Shown piece after piece: positions 41,142 to 49,642 of a DNA stretch of 64,000 bases; the first letter of the stretch is position 1, and the number at the start of each line of letters is the position of its first letter. The notes beneath the pieces are model-generated. The model was not told the origin of the DNA, made no database searches, and saw only the letters and a program-made list of their open reading frames with translations. Made by a program: the position numbers and the translations under genes. The DNA comes from RPQK01 sp041946865 (lineage in GTDB: Bacteria; Acidobacteriota; UBA6911; RPQK01), in NCBI GenBank assembly GCA_041946865.1, contig JBHGBF010000001.1, positions 1 to 64,000 on the forward strand. The letters run 5' to 3'.

Positions 41142-41736
41142 CCGCGTAGTGAGAAAAGGCCGCGGTCGTGTACTGCGGTTTGCCGCCGCCAGTGACGGGG
41201 CAACCACGAGCGGCGCGGAGGTCGGTCCGGATTGTCTGGCGGCTGTGGAGCAGGACGCCTACCGCAAGGGATTTGAAGCCGGCAAGAACGCGGGGATGGA
41301 GATGGCCGAGAAGAAAATCGAGGCCATCCTGGGCCGGTTCGCAGCTTCTATAGAACAGGTTGCCGGTTTGCGTTCCCAGATTATCCGAGAGACTCAACTC
41401 GATGTCGTCAAACTGGCTCTGCAGATCGCCCGCAAACTGGTACACCGGGAGATCACGGTCGACCCCGACATCATCTTGACCCTTGTCAAAGTGGCTCTCG
41501 ATAAGCTCCAGAGCCAGGCGCGAATTGTCATTCACCTGAATCCGGAAGATGCCGCCATCCTGACCAGCAAGCTGGAGCAGGATCCGCAGCTTTTCGGAGA
41601 ACGGGACATACAGATCAAAACCAAGAGCAGTCTCAGGCGGGGCGACTGCCTGATTGAATCCCCCTACGGGAGTGTCGATGGACAGCTTTCCGAGCAGTTC
41701 GATCAGATCGAGGCGGGGCTCCTCTCCGAATTCTGA
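41131..41736 (+). CDS. fliH: Flagellar export apparatus protein FliH
   Basis: The 201-residue protein is the regulator and stator of the FliI export ATPase. It has a Gly-rich helix (AYRKGFEAGKNAGMEMAEKK) with GxxxG-type spacing, then the V-ATPase-E-like C-terminal domain (VKLALQIARKLVHREI, VIHLNPEDAAIL, GDCLIESPYGSVDGQL). I chose the ATG at 41131 because GGAGGTGA is just upstream; a start further upstream would lie deep in fliG. Its 3' end overlaps fliI by 59 bases. Confidence 0.9.
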   Translation: MSNSRVVRKGRGRVLRFAAASDGATTSGAEVGPDCLAAVEQDAYRKGFEAGKNAGMEMAEKKIEAILGRFAASIEQVAGLRSQIIRETQLDVVKLALQIARKLVHREITVDPDIILTLVKVALDKLQSQARIVIHLNPEDAAILTSKLEQDPQLFGERDIQIKTKSSLRRGDCLIESPYGSVDGQLSEQFDQIEAGLLSEF

Positions 41737-43042
41737 GAAGGTCGACCTGTCGCGCTTCCTGCGCCTGATCGACACGATCGAGACTCTGCCTGTCTCAGGA
41801 AGAGTGACCAAGGCCGACGGATTGACGATTGAATCCGACGGCCCTCCTGTCTCTGTCGGACAGACCTGCGAGGTCATCCCCGAGGGACGGCGGCCTATCG
41901 AAGTGGAGGTGGTCGGGTTTCGCAACCACAGCGTCGTTTCCATGCCCATTTATGACACCGGTGGCGTCAAGCTGGGTGATTTGATCAGGGCGCGCGGACA
42001 ACAAGCCTGTGTGGAAGTCGGCGCCAGTATGCTGGGAAGGGTCTTGGATGGCTGCGGAAAACCGCTTGACGGAAAAGGAAGCCTGGACTGCGACGCCGTC
42101 TACCCCCTCACCCGGGAGAGCCGGAATCCTTTGGAGCGCCGGCCGGTCAAGATGCCTCTCGGGACGGGAGTCCGATGTATCGACGGCCTGCTGACCGTTG
42201 GAAGGGGACAGCGGATGGGGATTTTCGGGGGGAGCGGAGTCGGGAAGAGCACCTTGCTCGGCATGATGGCCCGAAACACCGAGGCCGACGTCGGCGTGAT
42301 CGCCCTGGTCGGAGAACGGGGGCGGGAAGTCAATGCCTTCATCCAGGACGACCTTGGCCTCGAAGGTTTGAAGAGAAGCGTAGTCGTGGCCTCGACCTCC
42401 GACAACCCGCCGCTCATGCGTATCCGCGCTGCCCTGGTCGCCACGGCGATTGCCGAATACTTCAGCGACAGAGGCAAAAACATTCTGCTGGTTCTGGACT
42501 CCATCACGCGTGTTGCCATGTCACAAAGAGAGATCGGGTTGGCGGCGGGTGAACCCCCCTCCTCGAAGGGCTACACCCCGTCCGTCTTCTCCCTGCTGCC
42601 GCGCATATTTGAAAGGGCCGGTAACTTCGAAAACGGGAGTATCACCGGATTCTACACCGTCCTGGTCGAGGGGGACGACATGAACGAGCCCGTCGCCGAT
42701 GCGGTGCGCGGTCTCCTGGACGGGCACATCGTCCTCTCCCGTCCGCTGGCCTGGAAGAACCATTTTCCCGCCATCGATGTGCTCCAGAGCCTGAGCCGAT
42801 TGATGCCGGCTCTTGCTCCCCCAGCACAACTCGAGGCTTCTGGCAAGCTGCGGGACTTACTGTCAACCTACCACCACGCGGCCGATCTCATCGACGTGGG
42901 CGCCTATCACGCCGGGTCCAATCCCAAGATCGACCTGGCCATCGAGAAGCAACCGGTCATCAACTCTTACCTGAGACAGGCCCGGGATGCGGAAGTCACC
43001 CGCGAATCAGCTCTCGAGAGTCTTCTCAAGATCATGTCATGA
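41678..43042 (+). CDS. fliI: Flagellar export ATPase FliI
   Basis: The ~454-residue ATPase energises unfolding and delivery of flagellar export substrates; it is related to the F1 beta subunit. The P-loop is GGSGVGKST near residues 184-192, with GERGREVNAFIQDDLG and LVLDSITRVAMSQREIGLAAGEPPSSKGYTPS (family signature) after it. I start it at the ATG at 41678 with GGAG eight bases upstream. A TTG earlier is open but lacks such a site. The overlap with fliH supports coupled synthesis of the FliH-FliI complex. Confidence 0.96.
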   Translation: MDSFPSSSIRSRRGSSPNSEKVDLSRFLRLIDTIETLPVSGRVTKADGLTIESDGPPVSVGQTCEVIPEGRRPIEVEVVGFRNHSVVSMPIYDTGGVKLGDLIRARGQQACVEVGASMLGRVLDGCGKPLDGKGSLDCDAVYPLTRESRNPLERRPVKMPLGTGVRCIDGLLTVGRGQRMGIFGGSGVGKSTLLGMMARNTEADVGVIALVGERGREVNAFIQDDLGLEGLKRSVVVASTSDNPPLMRIRAALVATAIAEYFSDRGKNILLVLDSITRVAMSQREIGLAAGEPPSSKGYTPSVFSLLPRIFERAGNFENGSITGFYTVLVEGDDMNEPVADAVRGLLDGHIVLSRPLAWKNHFPAIDVLQSLSRLMPALAPPAQLEASGKLRDLLSTYHHAADLIDVGAYHAGSNPKIDLAIEKQPVINSYLRQARDAEVTRESALESLLKIMS

Positions 43043-43491
43043 TCAGAAAATTCAGTTATCGGCTGCAGTGCTTTCAGGATCTGTGTGAACGGCGGGAAAA
43101 GGCAGAAGAGCTGAAGCTCCGTGAGCTCTACGCGAGACGGCAGCGGTTGGAGGACGAGAAGAACCACCTGGAAGACTCCGTTGCGCGCACCCGAAAGAGC
43201 ATCTCCGGAGAAACCCAGATGTTTTCCCACGAGGTCCAAATCTACCTTAACCACATAAACGGCCTTCTGGCCAGGATCCGAGAGCTGGAAACGGAAACCC
43301 TCAAGCTCGATCAGCTCATCGAAAAACAAACCGAGACGCTGTGGAATGTCCGCAAACAAAAGAAACCGGTCGAGAAACTCGGCGAGCGGCGAAAACAACA
43401 GTTTGTCCAGGAGATGGGCCGCCTGGAGCAGGCCGAGGCCGATGACCAGTATCTGCGGCAACTGTTCCAGTCCAAGCACACCTCCGGATAA
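43039..43491 (+). CDS. fliJ: Flagellar export protein FliJ
   Basis: The 150-residue, almost wholly alpha-helical coiled-coil protein is highly charged and begins FSYRLQCFQDLCERREKAEELKL, as FliJ proteins do. FliJ links the FliI hexamer to FlhA and acts as a chaperone escort. The identification rests on length, coiled-coil content and the ATGA overlap with fliI, since FliJ is poorly conserved. Confidence 0.88.
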   Translation: MIRKFSYRLQCFQDLCERREKAEELKLRELYARRQRLEDEKNHLEDSVARTRKSISGETQMFSHEVQIYLNHINGLLARIRELETETLKLDQLIEKQTETLWNVRKQKKPVEKLGERRKQQFVQEMGRLEQAEADDQYLRQLFQSKHTSG

Positions 43492-43620
43492 CTCTTGCCT
43501 AATCACTCCGGCAGATTTTGCCCAAGCCCTGGCTTCAGACCCCAGCGTCAAGCTCGCGATCTTAAGATAACCTCTTCACATTCAATAAGTTGATGTAAAT
43601 CCATCGGCTCATCTCTGTTC

Positions 43621-43636
43621 TGGCATCCGGCATGCT
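43621..43636 (+). promoter_or_regulatory. Sigma54-like promoter before fliK
   Basis: TGGCAT-N5-ATGCT fits the sigma54 pattern with one mismatch in the -12 part and exact spacing. The predicted start would be only about five bases before the fliK ATG. The match is therefore plausible but would imply a nearly leaderless mRNA. Confidence 0.5.
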
Positions 43637-43651
43637 GAGGGCTGTGCGACG

Positions 43652-45481
43652 ATGATCGGCACAAAGCTCTTCAACGTGATCCCAGAACAAGGCCAGAAAG
43701 GTGTGGCCGGGACCCAGAACCGGCCGGGCGACAAGCAGGCTTTCCTGAAACAGTTCGTTGCCGCGCTTTTCGCCGAGACCTCCGAGGGATCCCATAAAGA
43801 CCCGGAGTCCGACAGCGCCGGGGCGGTCCTAGCCGGTCAGGACCTGGCCGTCCGGTTGATGGCGGGGACGTCGCCCTTGGCTGCGGGCCAGCCACAAACG
43901 GCGACGCTCGACGACAAGCAGCGCGTACCGGCATCCGGCACAAGCGAATCCGCCGTGCCGACAAGCGGAAATAGCGGGCCGGCCAGTACGCCGCAGTTCG
44001 CTTCTGACCGGCCTTGGCGCGGGGTGCTGACGTCCGAGAGTTCTTCAGAAGCTCGACCTCAAGCCCGCGACCTTGCGCGCATCGGCCGAGCCAGCCTGGC
44101 GATGTCTGGCGTGTTTGGACTACGAGAAGAACGGCCGGCGGGCGCCCAGCGCCAGGCAGGGACGGTGATGGTCAGTCAGGACCGCCAGACGGGTCTGACC
44201 ACGACAGACGGCGAGGCACGACCTGTCCCCCAAAAGGACCGTCCAGGTGTGACCGGGTCAGCCGTTCCGGCAGGAACGGACAGACTGCCGGTGTCCGGCC
44301 CACCGGGAGGACCAGAAAACACTCCGGAAGGTCCCCAGGTGACAACCAAGTCCCGTCCGCGTCCAATGTCACCTGTGGTCCCTGTGGTCGAAACCGTCAG
44401 GCCTTGGGGAGCGGCCCTCCGCGGCGCCAGTGCGACTGAAAGCGAAGCCTCGCCGGCAGGGCAGGCTGAGGAGCAAGCGCATAGCGCCTCGGTGCCGGGA
44501 GAGGTCAGGCCACGGCCTGCTTCCAGGCCGGTGCTTGACTCAGTCACTCGGCTGGAATCCGTCGCTCTGCCGCTTTCCTCCCGGGTCATCGATGATGGGA
44601 CACTGACAAGGAGTCGGATTTCGGGACAAAAGACGCTTCGCACTCTTTACGATCTCCTGGGCGGAATTGAGGCTGGGCCGCGAAAGGGGTCAGCACCAGC
44701 CCCGTCTCTGACCGAGAATCCAGCCTGTCCGACGCTGCCGGGGCAGCCGCTGGCCGCCCATGCCCAACCTTCAGCCGGAGAGAGTGTGCCGCCGGTTGAT
44801 TCTGTGGTACAGGCGCCATTGGGCCGGGCGGAGCCGAGGACGGAGAGCAAAGAGGCTGGAACCGTTTCACTGCGGACAGTCCCCGCGAGGGAAGACGGTC
44901 TTCAGGACCGTCCGAGACCGGGCGGGGGAGGGGAGCCGACTACAGAGGGTGCTGGAGAACTGCTGCCCTCCTGGTCTCGGCAGGCGCCGGTAAAGTCTTC
45001 AGAAAACGAGTCACGTCCCAGCAGCGTCGCAATTCCCATTCCCAGCCGAGAGGCAGCCGAGTCGCTCTTCGATCAGGTGGTTGCCAGGGCCCGCGTACAG
45101 AAGTCGGCCGACGGCCCGATCAAGCTGAGCGTGGACCTCAAGCCGGAGGTCTTCGGCCGGCTCGAGATAGAGACCGCCATAACCGCTGACCAGCTTGTGA
45201 CAGCCGTGATTCGGGCTGAAGACCCAAGCGTCCAGAAGATGGTCGAGTCCCATCTTCCGACGCTTCTGGAGAGGTTGCAGGAAAGCGGGATTCGGATCGA
45301 CTCGGCCCAGGTGGCCAGCCTGGCAGCCGATTCGGGCGGTGAACCGAAGGAGCACGCGGAGAGGCAGCCTGGTTTTCAACGGAGTTCGCAGCCACCCTCA
45401 CACAACCCATCGACTGGGGCGGAGGGTGAGGATCAGCAGCTGTTGGAGCGGCACGACGGGGCAATTGACTATTTCGCCTGA
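43652..45481 (+). CDS. fliK: Flagellar hook-length control protein FliK
   Basis: The 609-residue protein acts as the hook ruler and export-specificity switch. Residues ~60-470 are low complexity, rich in Pro, Ser, Gly, Arg and charged residues, as usual for the ruler part. The C-terminal Flg_hook domain (~475-570) is clear: GPIKLSVDLKPEVFGRLEIETAI, then LPTLLERLQESGIRIDSAQVA. It contacts FlhB to change specificity. It precedes flgD and flgE, the hook cap and hook. ATG start at 43652 has no strong ribosome site. Confidence 0.88.
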   Translation: MIGTKLFNVIPEQGQKGVAGTQNRPGDKQAFLKQFVAALFAETSEGSHKDPESDSAGAVLAGQDLAVRLMAGTSPLAAGQPQTATLDDKQRVPASGTSESAVPTSGNSGPASTPQFASDRPWRGVLTSESSSEARPQARDLARIGRASLAMSGVFGLREERPAGAQRQAGTVMVSQDRQTGLTTTDGEARPVPQKDRPGVTGSAVPAGTDRLPVSGPPGGPENTPEGPQVTTKSRPRPMSPVVPVVETVRPWGAALRGASATESEASPAGQAEEQAHSASVPGEVRPRPASRPVLDSVTRLESVALPLSSRVIDDGTLTRSRISGQKTLRTLYDLLGGIEAGPRKGSAPAPSLTENPACPTLPGQPLAAHAQPSAGESVPPVDSVVQAPLGRAEPRTESKEAGTVSLRTVPAREDGLQDRPRPGGGGEPTTEGAGELLPSWSRQAPVKSSENESRPSSVAIPIPSREAAESLFDQVVARARVQKSADGPIKLSVDLKPEVFGRLEIETAITADQLVTAVIRAEDPSVQKMVESHLPTLLERLQESGIRIDSAQVASLAADSGGEPKEHAERQPGFQRSSQPPSHNPSTGAEGEDQQLLERHDGAIDYFA

Positions 45482-45490
45482 GGAGAAAAT

Positions 45491-45811
45491 ATGCAAGTTC
45501 AAGAAGTTGGGCAATCCATGACAACCGCCGGACAGGAGGAGTCGCGCGCAACGAGCCAGACGTCCTCCCTGGGCAAGGAGGAGTTTCTGAAACTACTGGT
45601 CGCTCAATTGAGCCATCAGGATCCCATGGAGCCAAAGGACAGCTCGGAATTTGTCGCCCAACTGGCCCAGTTCAGCTCTCTGGAGCAACTCATCGAGATT
45701 CGAAAGTCGACGGAAGCGAACAACGCGCTCTTACGGGACTTGATCGCTCAGAACCAGACGCCGGACGAGGCGGTCGAACGCGGTGCCAACACAGACAGCA
45801 GCGAAGGCTAA
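45491..45811 (+). CDS. flgD: Flagellar hook assembly protein FlgD (short form)
   Basis: The 106-residue hook cap contains the conserved FlgD N-terminal domain: [41 protein letters not shown]. It ends soon after, without the tudor and Ig-like domains of long FlgDs (~220 residues). Short forms are known in some bacteria, for example Bacillus. GAGGAG precedes the ATG, and flgE starts 22 bases after the stop. Confidence 0.9.
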   Translation: MQVQEVGQSMTTAGQEESRATSQTSSLGKEEFLKLLVAQLSHQDPMEPKDSSEFVAQLAQFSSLEQLIEIRKSTEANNALLRDLIAQNQTPDEAVERGANTDSSEG

Positions 45812-45833
45812 CCAGCAACAAGGAGGAGAGATC

Positions 45834-47087
45834 ATGGGTGGAGTATTCTTTGTCGGTTTGACGGGTTTGAATTCGAGTTCTCTGGGAATCAGGAACGTCG
45901 GCAACAATCTTGCCAACAGCAATACGATCGGGTACAAGGCAACCAACCTGTTCTTCGAGGAACTCAGGGCGGCGACCACGGCCGGTGCGGAAGCAGGACA
46001 GGGTGTCATTCCTACGTCGACTCAACAGGTCTGGACGCAAGGCAACATCCAGCAATCGCAACTGGCGACGGACATGGCGATTCGGGGGGCCGGTTTTTTT
46101 GTGGTCAGCGACGGAATCAGCGCCGAGTTCTATACCCGGGCAGGCAACTTCTTTCTCAACGCGGATGGGAAGCTGGTCACCTCTGACGGGCTGTTTGTCA
46201 TGGGGTATCCGGTTAACTCCGCCACCGGCATGATCAACACCAATACGAATCTGGTCCCGTTGGATCTGAAGCCGGGGCAGATCCTGCCCGCCCTGGCGAC
46301 GACCAGCATCCGCTTCTCAACCAATCTGAACTCGCAGGCAACGGTGGGTCCGCCGCCCGAAACGTTTTCGACGACCGTGACCGTCTACGATAGTCTCGGA
46401 GCGGCTCACCCTGTCACGGTGAGGTTCACCAAGAATGCGAGCGCCGGCGCCTGGGACTATGAAATCACCGTGCCGGGTGAAGACGTTCTGGGTGGGACGG
46501 CAGGCAGCGCCGTCGTGATCAACTCGGGGCAGGTGACCTTTGACTCGACAGGGAGACTCTCATCGCCGGCGGCCGACGTTACCGGCATCACTTTCACGCC
46601 GGCGAATGGTGCCGATCCTTTGACTTTCGACTGGGATCTCTACGATGACGCTGATCCGACCAAAAGCCACCTGACGCAGTTCGACCTGCCCAGCTCGACC
46701 TCCCAGACCTACCAGAACGGCAAAGGGGCCGGGACTCTGTCGGAAGTGATGGTGCGCGCCGACGGGATAATTGAAGGCATTTTCAGCAACGGCGAGACGG
46801 CCGCTTTGGGCCAGCTCGGGATGGCTTTGTTCACCAGTCCTCAGAATCTGGTACGAGCCGGAAACAACCTCTACGCACGAACCACTCAGTCGGGCGAACC
46901 GACTATCGGGACGCCGTCGACGGGAGGCCGGGGAGGGATTCAAGGCTTCGCGCTGGAACTGTCTAACGTCGATATTGCGGAAGAATTCATCAAGCTGATC
47001 CTCTTTCAGCGGTCCTATCAGGCAAACTCACGGATCATCACGACGGCTGATCAGATCACTCGGGAAGCCATCCAGATGAAACAGTGA
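45834..47087 (+). CDS. flgE: Flagellar hook protein FlgE
   Basis: The ~417-residue hook subunit begins GGVFFVGLTGLNSSSLGIRNVGNNLANSNTIGYKATNLFFEEL, with the rod/hook signature. The ATG at 45834 has AAGGAGGAG at ideal spacing; the frame is open further upstream into flgD but not used. The C-terminal end (ELSNVDIAEEFIKLILFQRSYQANSRIITTADQI) is the matching coiled-coil helix. The central part forms the outer hook domains. Confidence 0.95.
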   Translation: MGGVFFVGLTGLNSSSLGIRNVGNNLANSNTIGYKATNLFFEELRAATTAGAEAGQGVIPTSTQQVWTQGNIQQSQLATDMAIRGAGFFVVSDGISAEFYTRAGNFFLNADGKLVTSDGLFVMGYPVNSATGMINTNTNLVPLDLKPGQILPALATTSIRFSTNLNSQATVGPPPETFSTTVTVYDSLGAAHPVTVRFTKNASAGAWDYEITVPGEDVLGGTAGSAVVINSGQVTFDSTGRLSSPAADVTGITFTPANGADPLTFDWDLYDDADPTKSHLTQFDLPSSTSQTYQNGKGAGTLSEVMVRADGIIEGIFSNGETAALGQLGMALFTSPQNLVRAGNNLYARTTQSGEPTIGTPSTGGRGGIQGFALELSNVDIAEEFIKLILFQRSYQANSRIITTADQITREAIQMKQ

Positions 47088-47125
47088 GGTCTGCGGCAGC
47101 GGGTGTCGCCGACCTCGAGACAGCC

Positions 47126-47152
47126 GGGCCCCTTTGGAATGTCCGGGGGCCC
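47126..47152 (+). terminator. Hairpin after flgE
   Basis: GGGCCCC and GGGGCCC form a 7-bp stem with a 13-base loop, 39 bases after the flgE stop. It probably ends or attenuates the fliK-flgD-flgE transcript. No T-run follows. Confidence 0.45.
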
Positions 47153-47293
47153 CTGAGACCGGACGCCGCCGTCAAGGAATTGTCAGTCCCGCCAATCATT
47201 GACGCTTTTCTCCATCGACCTGGAAGAGGTCGAGGGCTGATGCACCGCGTCATTTCACATCCCGCGGAAGGTCGCGAAAATTCGCGAACCATT

Positions 47294-47329
47294 TTTCCGC
47301 GAATTTCGGCGCGCATTTCCGCGAATTTC
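47294..47329 (+). promoter_or_regulatory. Candidate upstream activator sites for the fliL promoter (two 14-bp direct repeats)
   Basis: TTTCCGCGAATTTC occurs at 47294-47307 and again at 47316-47329, exactly 22 bases apart, about two DNA turns. They lie about 80-115 bases before the predicted start of transcription, the usual position for enhancer-binding proteins that drive sigma54 promoters. The FlrC-like activator is the obvious candidate to bind. Confidence 0.55.
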
Positions 47330-47382
47330 CGCGGGGTGCCAGCTGTGACATATCCTCCGAGCTTCCCTGTCTACCCGCAGGC

Positions 47383-47398
47383 TGGCATGGCGGTTGCA
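47383..47398 (+). promoter_or_regulatory. Sigma54 promoter before fliL
   Basis: TGGCAT-N5-TTGCA is an almost perfect sigma54 promoter with exact spacing. Transcription should start near 47409, only ~11 bases before the fliL ATG. It would serve fliL through flhB. Confidence 0.8.
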
Positions 47399-47419
47399 CC
47401 CCCCTAGCCGGATTCGCTT

Positions 47420-47974
47420 ATGCCGGAAGAAAAGAAGCAAACAGACGCGACTGGAAGCACACAGGGGAGCAAGAAGAAAAAAGGGCTGGTCATCGGTCTT
47501 GTTCTTTTGGCTGTCCTGGCGGGCGTTGGGGTGGCCACTCATTGGCTCGGGCTTTTTGCTTCTAAAAGACATCCGGTCGGTCAGACCGCTGCCGGAGGAC
47601 GGAAAAAGGAAGCGCTGAGGATTACCGAGGTTATCACCATTCCGCCTGTCATAGTCAATCTGGCTTCCGATCCCTTCAACAGAATGAGCTATGCCCGTCT
47701 GGGCATCTCGCTGGCGATATCTAACCCTTCGCCGGGACAGGCGATGTTCCGTCAGGAGGTGGTCATTCCCAAAGTCACCGACCGCCTGCTGGCCAGGGTG
47801 GGGCAGATGACTGCGGCCGATCTGCTGAAGCCTGAAACCAAGGAGCAGATCAAGACAGAGATCAAGGACGACATCAATCTGAACCTCCGCGAGCAGGGAA
47901 GTAGCACGGGTGATGGCGCGGAGGGCGCAAGCCGGGTCGTTGAGGTGTATTTCACGGAATTTGTCATTCAGTGA
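47420..47974 (+). CDS. fliL: Flagellar basal body-associated protein FliL
   Basis: The 184-residue single-span protein supports the stators and torque. A short Lys-rich cytoplasmic tail (QGSKKKK) is followed by one helix (GLVIGLVLLAVLAGVGVATHWL) and a periplasmic domain (ITIPPVIVNLASD, SYARLGISLAIS, LREQGSSTGDGAEGASRVVEVYFTEFVIQ), which has the SPFH-like FliL fold ending in the family's VxxVYFTEFVxQ. It starts an export-gate operon. Confidence 0.92.
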   Translation: MPEEKKQTDATGSTQGSKKKKGLVIGLVLLAVLAGVGVATHWLGLFASKRHPVGQTAAGGRKKEALRITEVITIPPVIVNLASDPFNRMSYARLGISLAISNPSPGQAMFRQEVVIPKVTDRLLARVGQMTAADLLKPETKEQIKTEIKDDINLNLREQGSSTGDGAEGASRVVEVYFTEFVIQ

Positions 47975-47980
47975 GGCGAG

Positions 47981-48265
47981 ATGGCGAGGATTGTAGTTAC
48001 TGACAAGGAAGTCGAAGTTGTGGCCTTGGAGCACGCCAAGGAGATGGCGGGTTTTTTTGACGTGAAGTACGAGGTCGACCTGCGGCTGGGCTACAAGACC
48101 ATCACTGTCGAGGAGCTTTTGCGCCTGGCTCCGGGAGACGTGATTGCCCTGGACAGGCCTTCGTCTCGAAATGTCATCGTCGCCGTAGGCGATGTCGCGA
48201 TCGGCGAGGCCGAGGTCATCCTGCACAACAGCGGACCGGCGGCCCGCCTGGTGGAGATTGGTTGA
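47981..48265 (+). CDS. fliN: Flagellar motor switch protein FliN (first copy)
   Basis: The 94-residue protein is a single SpoA domain: DVKYEVDLRLGYKTITVEELLRLAPGDVIALDRPSSRNVIVAVGDVAIGEAEVIL. This is the core of FliN, which forms the base of the C ring with FliM. It is one of two FliN-type genes in the window; the other follows fliM. Its place between fliL and fliO matches FliN in fliLMNOPQR operons, but fliM itself lies elsewhere. Confidence 0.9.
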   Translation: MARIVVTDKEVEVVALEHAKEMAGFFDVKYEVDLRLGYKTITVEELLRLAPGDVIALDRPSSRNVIVAVGDVAIGEAEVILHNSGPAARLVEIG

Positions 48266-48273
48266 GGCCGGCG

Positions 48274-48594
48274 ATGAGTTTACTGCAGATCGTGTCAGCG
48301 ATTGTGCTGGTGTTCAGCCTGATGGGTCTGCTCGCCTGGCTGGGCCTGAGAATGAATGGCTCGGCCAGGGGCCGGCGAGACTCCCACATACGCGTTCTGG
48401 AGAGGCTGGCGATCGGGGACCGAAGGCAGCTCCTTTTGGTTGAGATCGGCGGGCGAAGGCTCCTGCTGGGATCGACCAGCAGTCACATCTCGGTCTTAGC
48501 TCGGTTTGATGCCAGTGAAATGGAAGGGACCGAGTCGGCTGCCAGTGGAATGAACCGGCCGTCGTTTGCCAGCTTACTGGAGATGCTGCGTTGA
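48274..48594 (+). CDS. fliO: Flagellar biosynthesis protein FliO
   Basis: The ~106-residue protein has one N-terminal membrane helix (LLQIVSAIVLVFSLMGLLAWLGLRM) and a cytoplasmic domain (IRVLERLAIGDRRQLLLVEIGGRRLLLGSTSSHISVL) typical of FliO, which assists FliP ring assembly. The ATG at 48274 was preferred to a TTG four codons earlier. It overlaps fliP at the end (TTGA). Confidence 0.88.
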   Translation: MSLLQIVSAIVLVFSLMGLLAWLGLRMNGSARGRRDSHIRVLERLAIGDRRQLLLVEIGGRRLLLGSTSSHISVLARFDASEMEGTESAASGMNRPSFASLLEMLR

Positions 48595-49364
48595 GTGCCG
48601 TTAATCTTGCGGTTCGTTGCCTGATTCTGACACTGATCGTATCCATCGTCTGCACGGCTGTCTTTGCCGAGCCTCAGAATGAGGACGCACTGAGGATCTC
48701 GATCGGGACAGGGAAGGAGGCGGAGGGCGGAGAGGGTTTGTCTTTGCCGTTGCGCATAGTTCTCCTTCTGACTTTGCTGACGTTCTTGCCTGCCATCCTC
48801 ATCTCGATGACGTCCTTCACCAGGATCATAGTGGTGGCGCATTTCCTTCGCCAGGCGCTGGGAACACAGCAGTCACCCAACAACCAGATCCTGCTCGGCC
48901 TCGCGCTTTTCCTGACTCTGTTTGTGATGGGGCCGGTGTGGGACGAGATCTACCGGACTGCAGTGGTGCCGTACCAGGAGGGCCGCCTGGACGAACTGGA
49001 GGCGGTCGGGCGCGCCCAGGAGCCCCTGCGCGAGTTCATGCTCAAACAAGTCCGGGAGGAGGACCTCGCCCTCTTTGTCAGACTCGGCAAGCTCCCGCGG
49101 CCGAAGAGCAGCCAGGACCTGCCCACCCGAGTGATCGTGCCGGCTTTCATGATTTCGGAATTGAAGACGGCCTTTCAAATTGGCTTCGTCCTTTTCCTCC
49201 CCTTTCTCGTGATCGATATGGTTGTCAGTTCTGTACTGTTGTCGATGGGGATGCTGCAGTTGCCTCCGATGATGATTTCCATGCCCTTCAAGGTACTTCT
49301 GTTCATCCTGGTTGACGGCTGGAGGTTGATAGTCGGCTCCCTGATCGAGAGCTTTCGTTTCTGA
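48591..49364 (+). CDS. fliP: Flagellar export gate protein FliP
   Basis: The 257-residue export gate subunit has a cleavable signal (SAVNLAVRCLILTLIVSIVCTAVFA) and four membrane helices. Signatures are FTRIIVVAHFLRQALGTQQSPNNQILLGLALFLT and TRVIVPAFMISELKTAFQIGFVLFLPFLVIDMVV. It starts with TTG overlapping the fliO stop (TTGA), with GGAG upstream; no ATG fits without losing the signal. FliP, FliQ and FliR form the pore of the secretion system. Confidence 0.95.
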   Translation: MSAVNLAVRCLILTLIVSIVCTAVFAEPQNEDALRISIGTGKEAEGGEGLSLPLRIVLLLTLLTFLPAILISMTSFTRIIVVAHFLRQALGTQQSPNNQILLGLALFLTLFVMGPVWDEIYRTAVVPYQEGRLDELEAVGRAQEPLREFMLKQVREEDLALFVRLGKLPRPKSSQDLPTRVIVPAFMISELKTAFQIGFVLFLPFLVIDMVVSSVLLSMGMLQLPPMMISMPFKVLLFILVDGWRLIVGSLIESFRF

Positions 49365-49370
49365 GCCGTC

Positions 49371-49640
49371 ATGAGTGACGAACTGCTGATTCAGATGATC
49401 AGAGATACGGTTTGGGTGGTTTTTGTCACGGCGGCGCCGATTCTCGGTGTGGCGCTGGTGGTGGGGATGGTCATCAGCATTCTTCAGGTGGTGACGTCCA
49501 TCCAGGATACGACCTTCGCCTTTGTTCCTCGGATGATTGCGGTCTGCCTGGTCTGTCTGATTCTTCTCCCGTGGATCATTGATCGAATTGTCTCGTTCAC
49601 CATGCACTTGCTCAGTGACTTCGCTCCTTACGCGCGCTGA
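49371..49640 (+). CDS. fliQ: Flagellar export gate protein FliQ
   Basis: The 89-residue protein has two membrane helices and the FliQ pattern (LIQMIRDTVWVVFVTAAPILGVALVVGMVISILQVVTSIQDTTFAFVPRMIAV). Four FliQ copies wrap the FliP-FliR pore. It starts six bases after fliP and ends two bases before fliR. Confidence 0.95.
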   Translation: MSDELLIQMIRDTVWVVFVTAAPILGVALVVGMVISILQVVTSIQDTTFAFVPRMIAVCLVCLILLPWIIDRIVSFTMHLLSDFAPYAR

Positions 49641-49642
49641 CC

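Larger units (their letters stand above)
47088..47419 (+). other. 332-bp noncoding region between flgE and fliL
   Basis: No convincing gene lies here. From left to right it contains a hairpin (47126-47152), a near-palindrome TCGCGAA-AA-TTCGCGA (47272-47287), two 14-bp direct repeats (47294-47329) and a sigma54 promoter (47383-47398). It looks like a terminator plus an enhancer-controlled promoter region. Confidence 0.7.
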
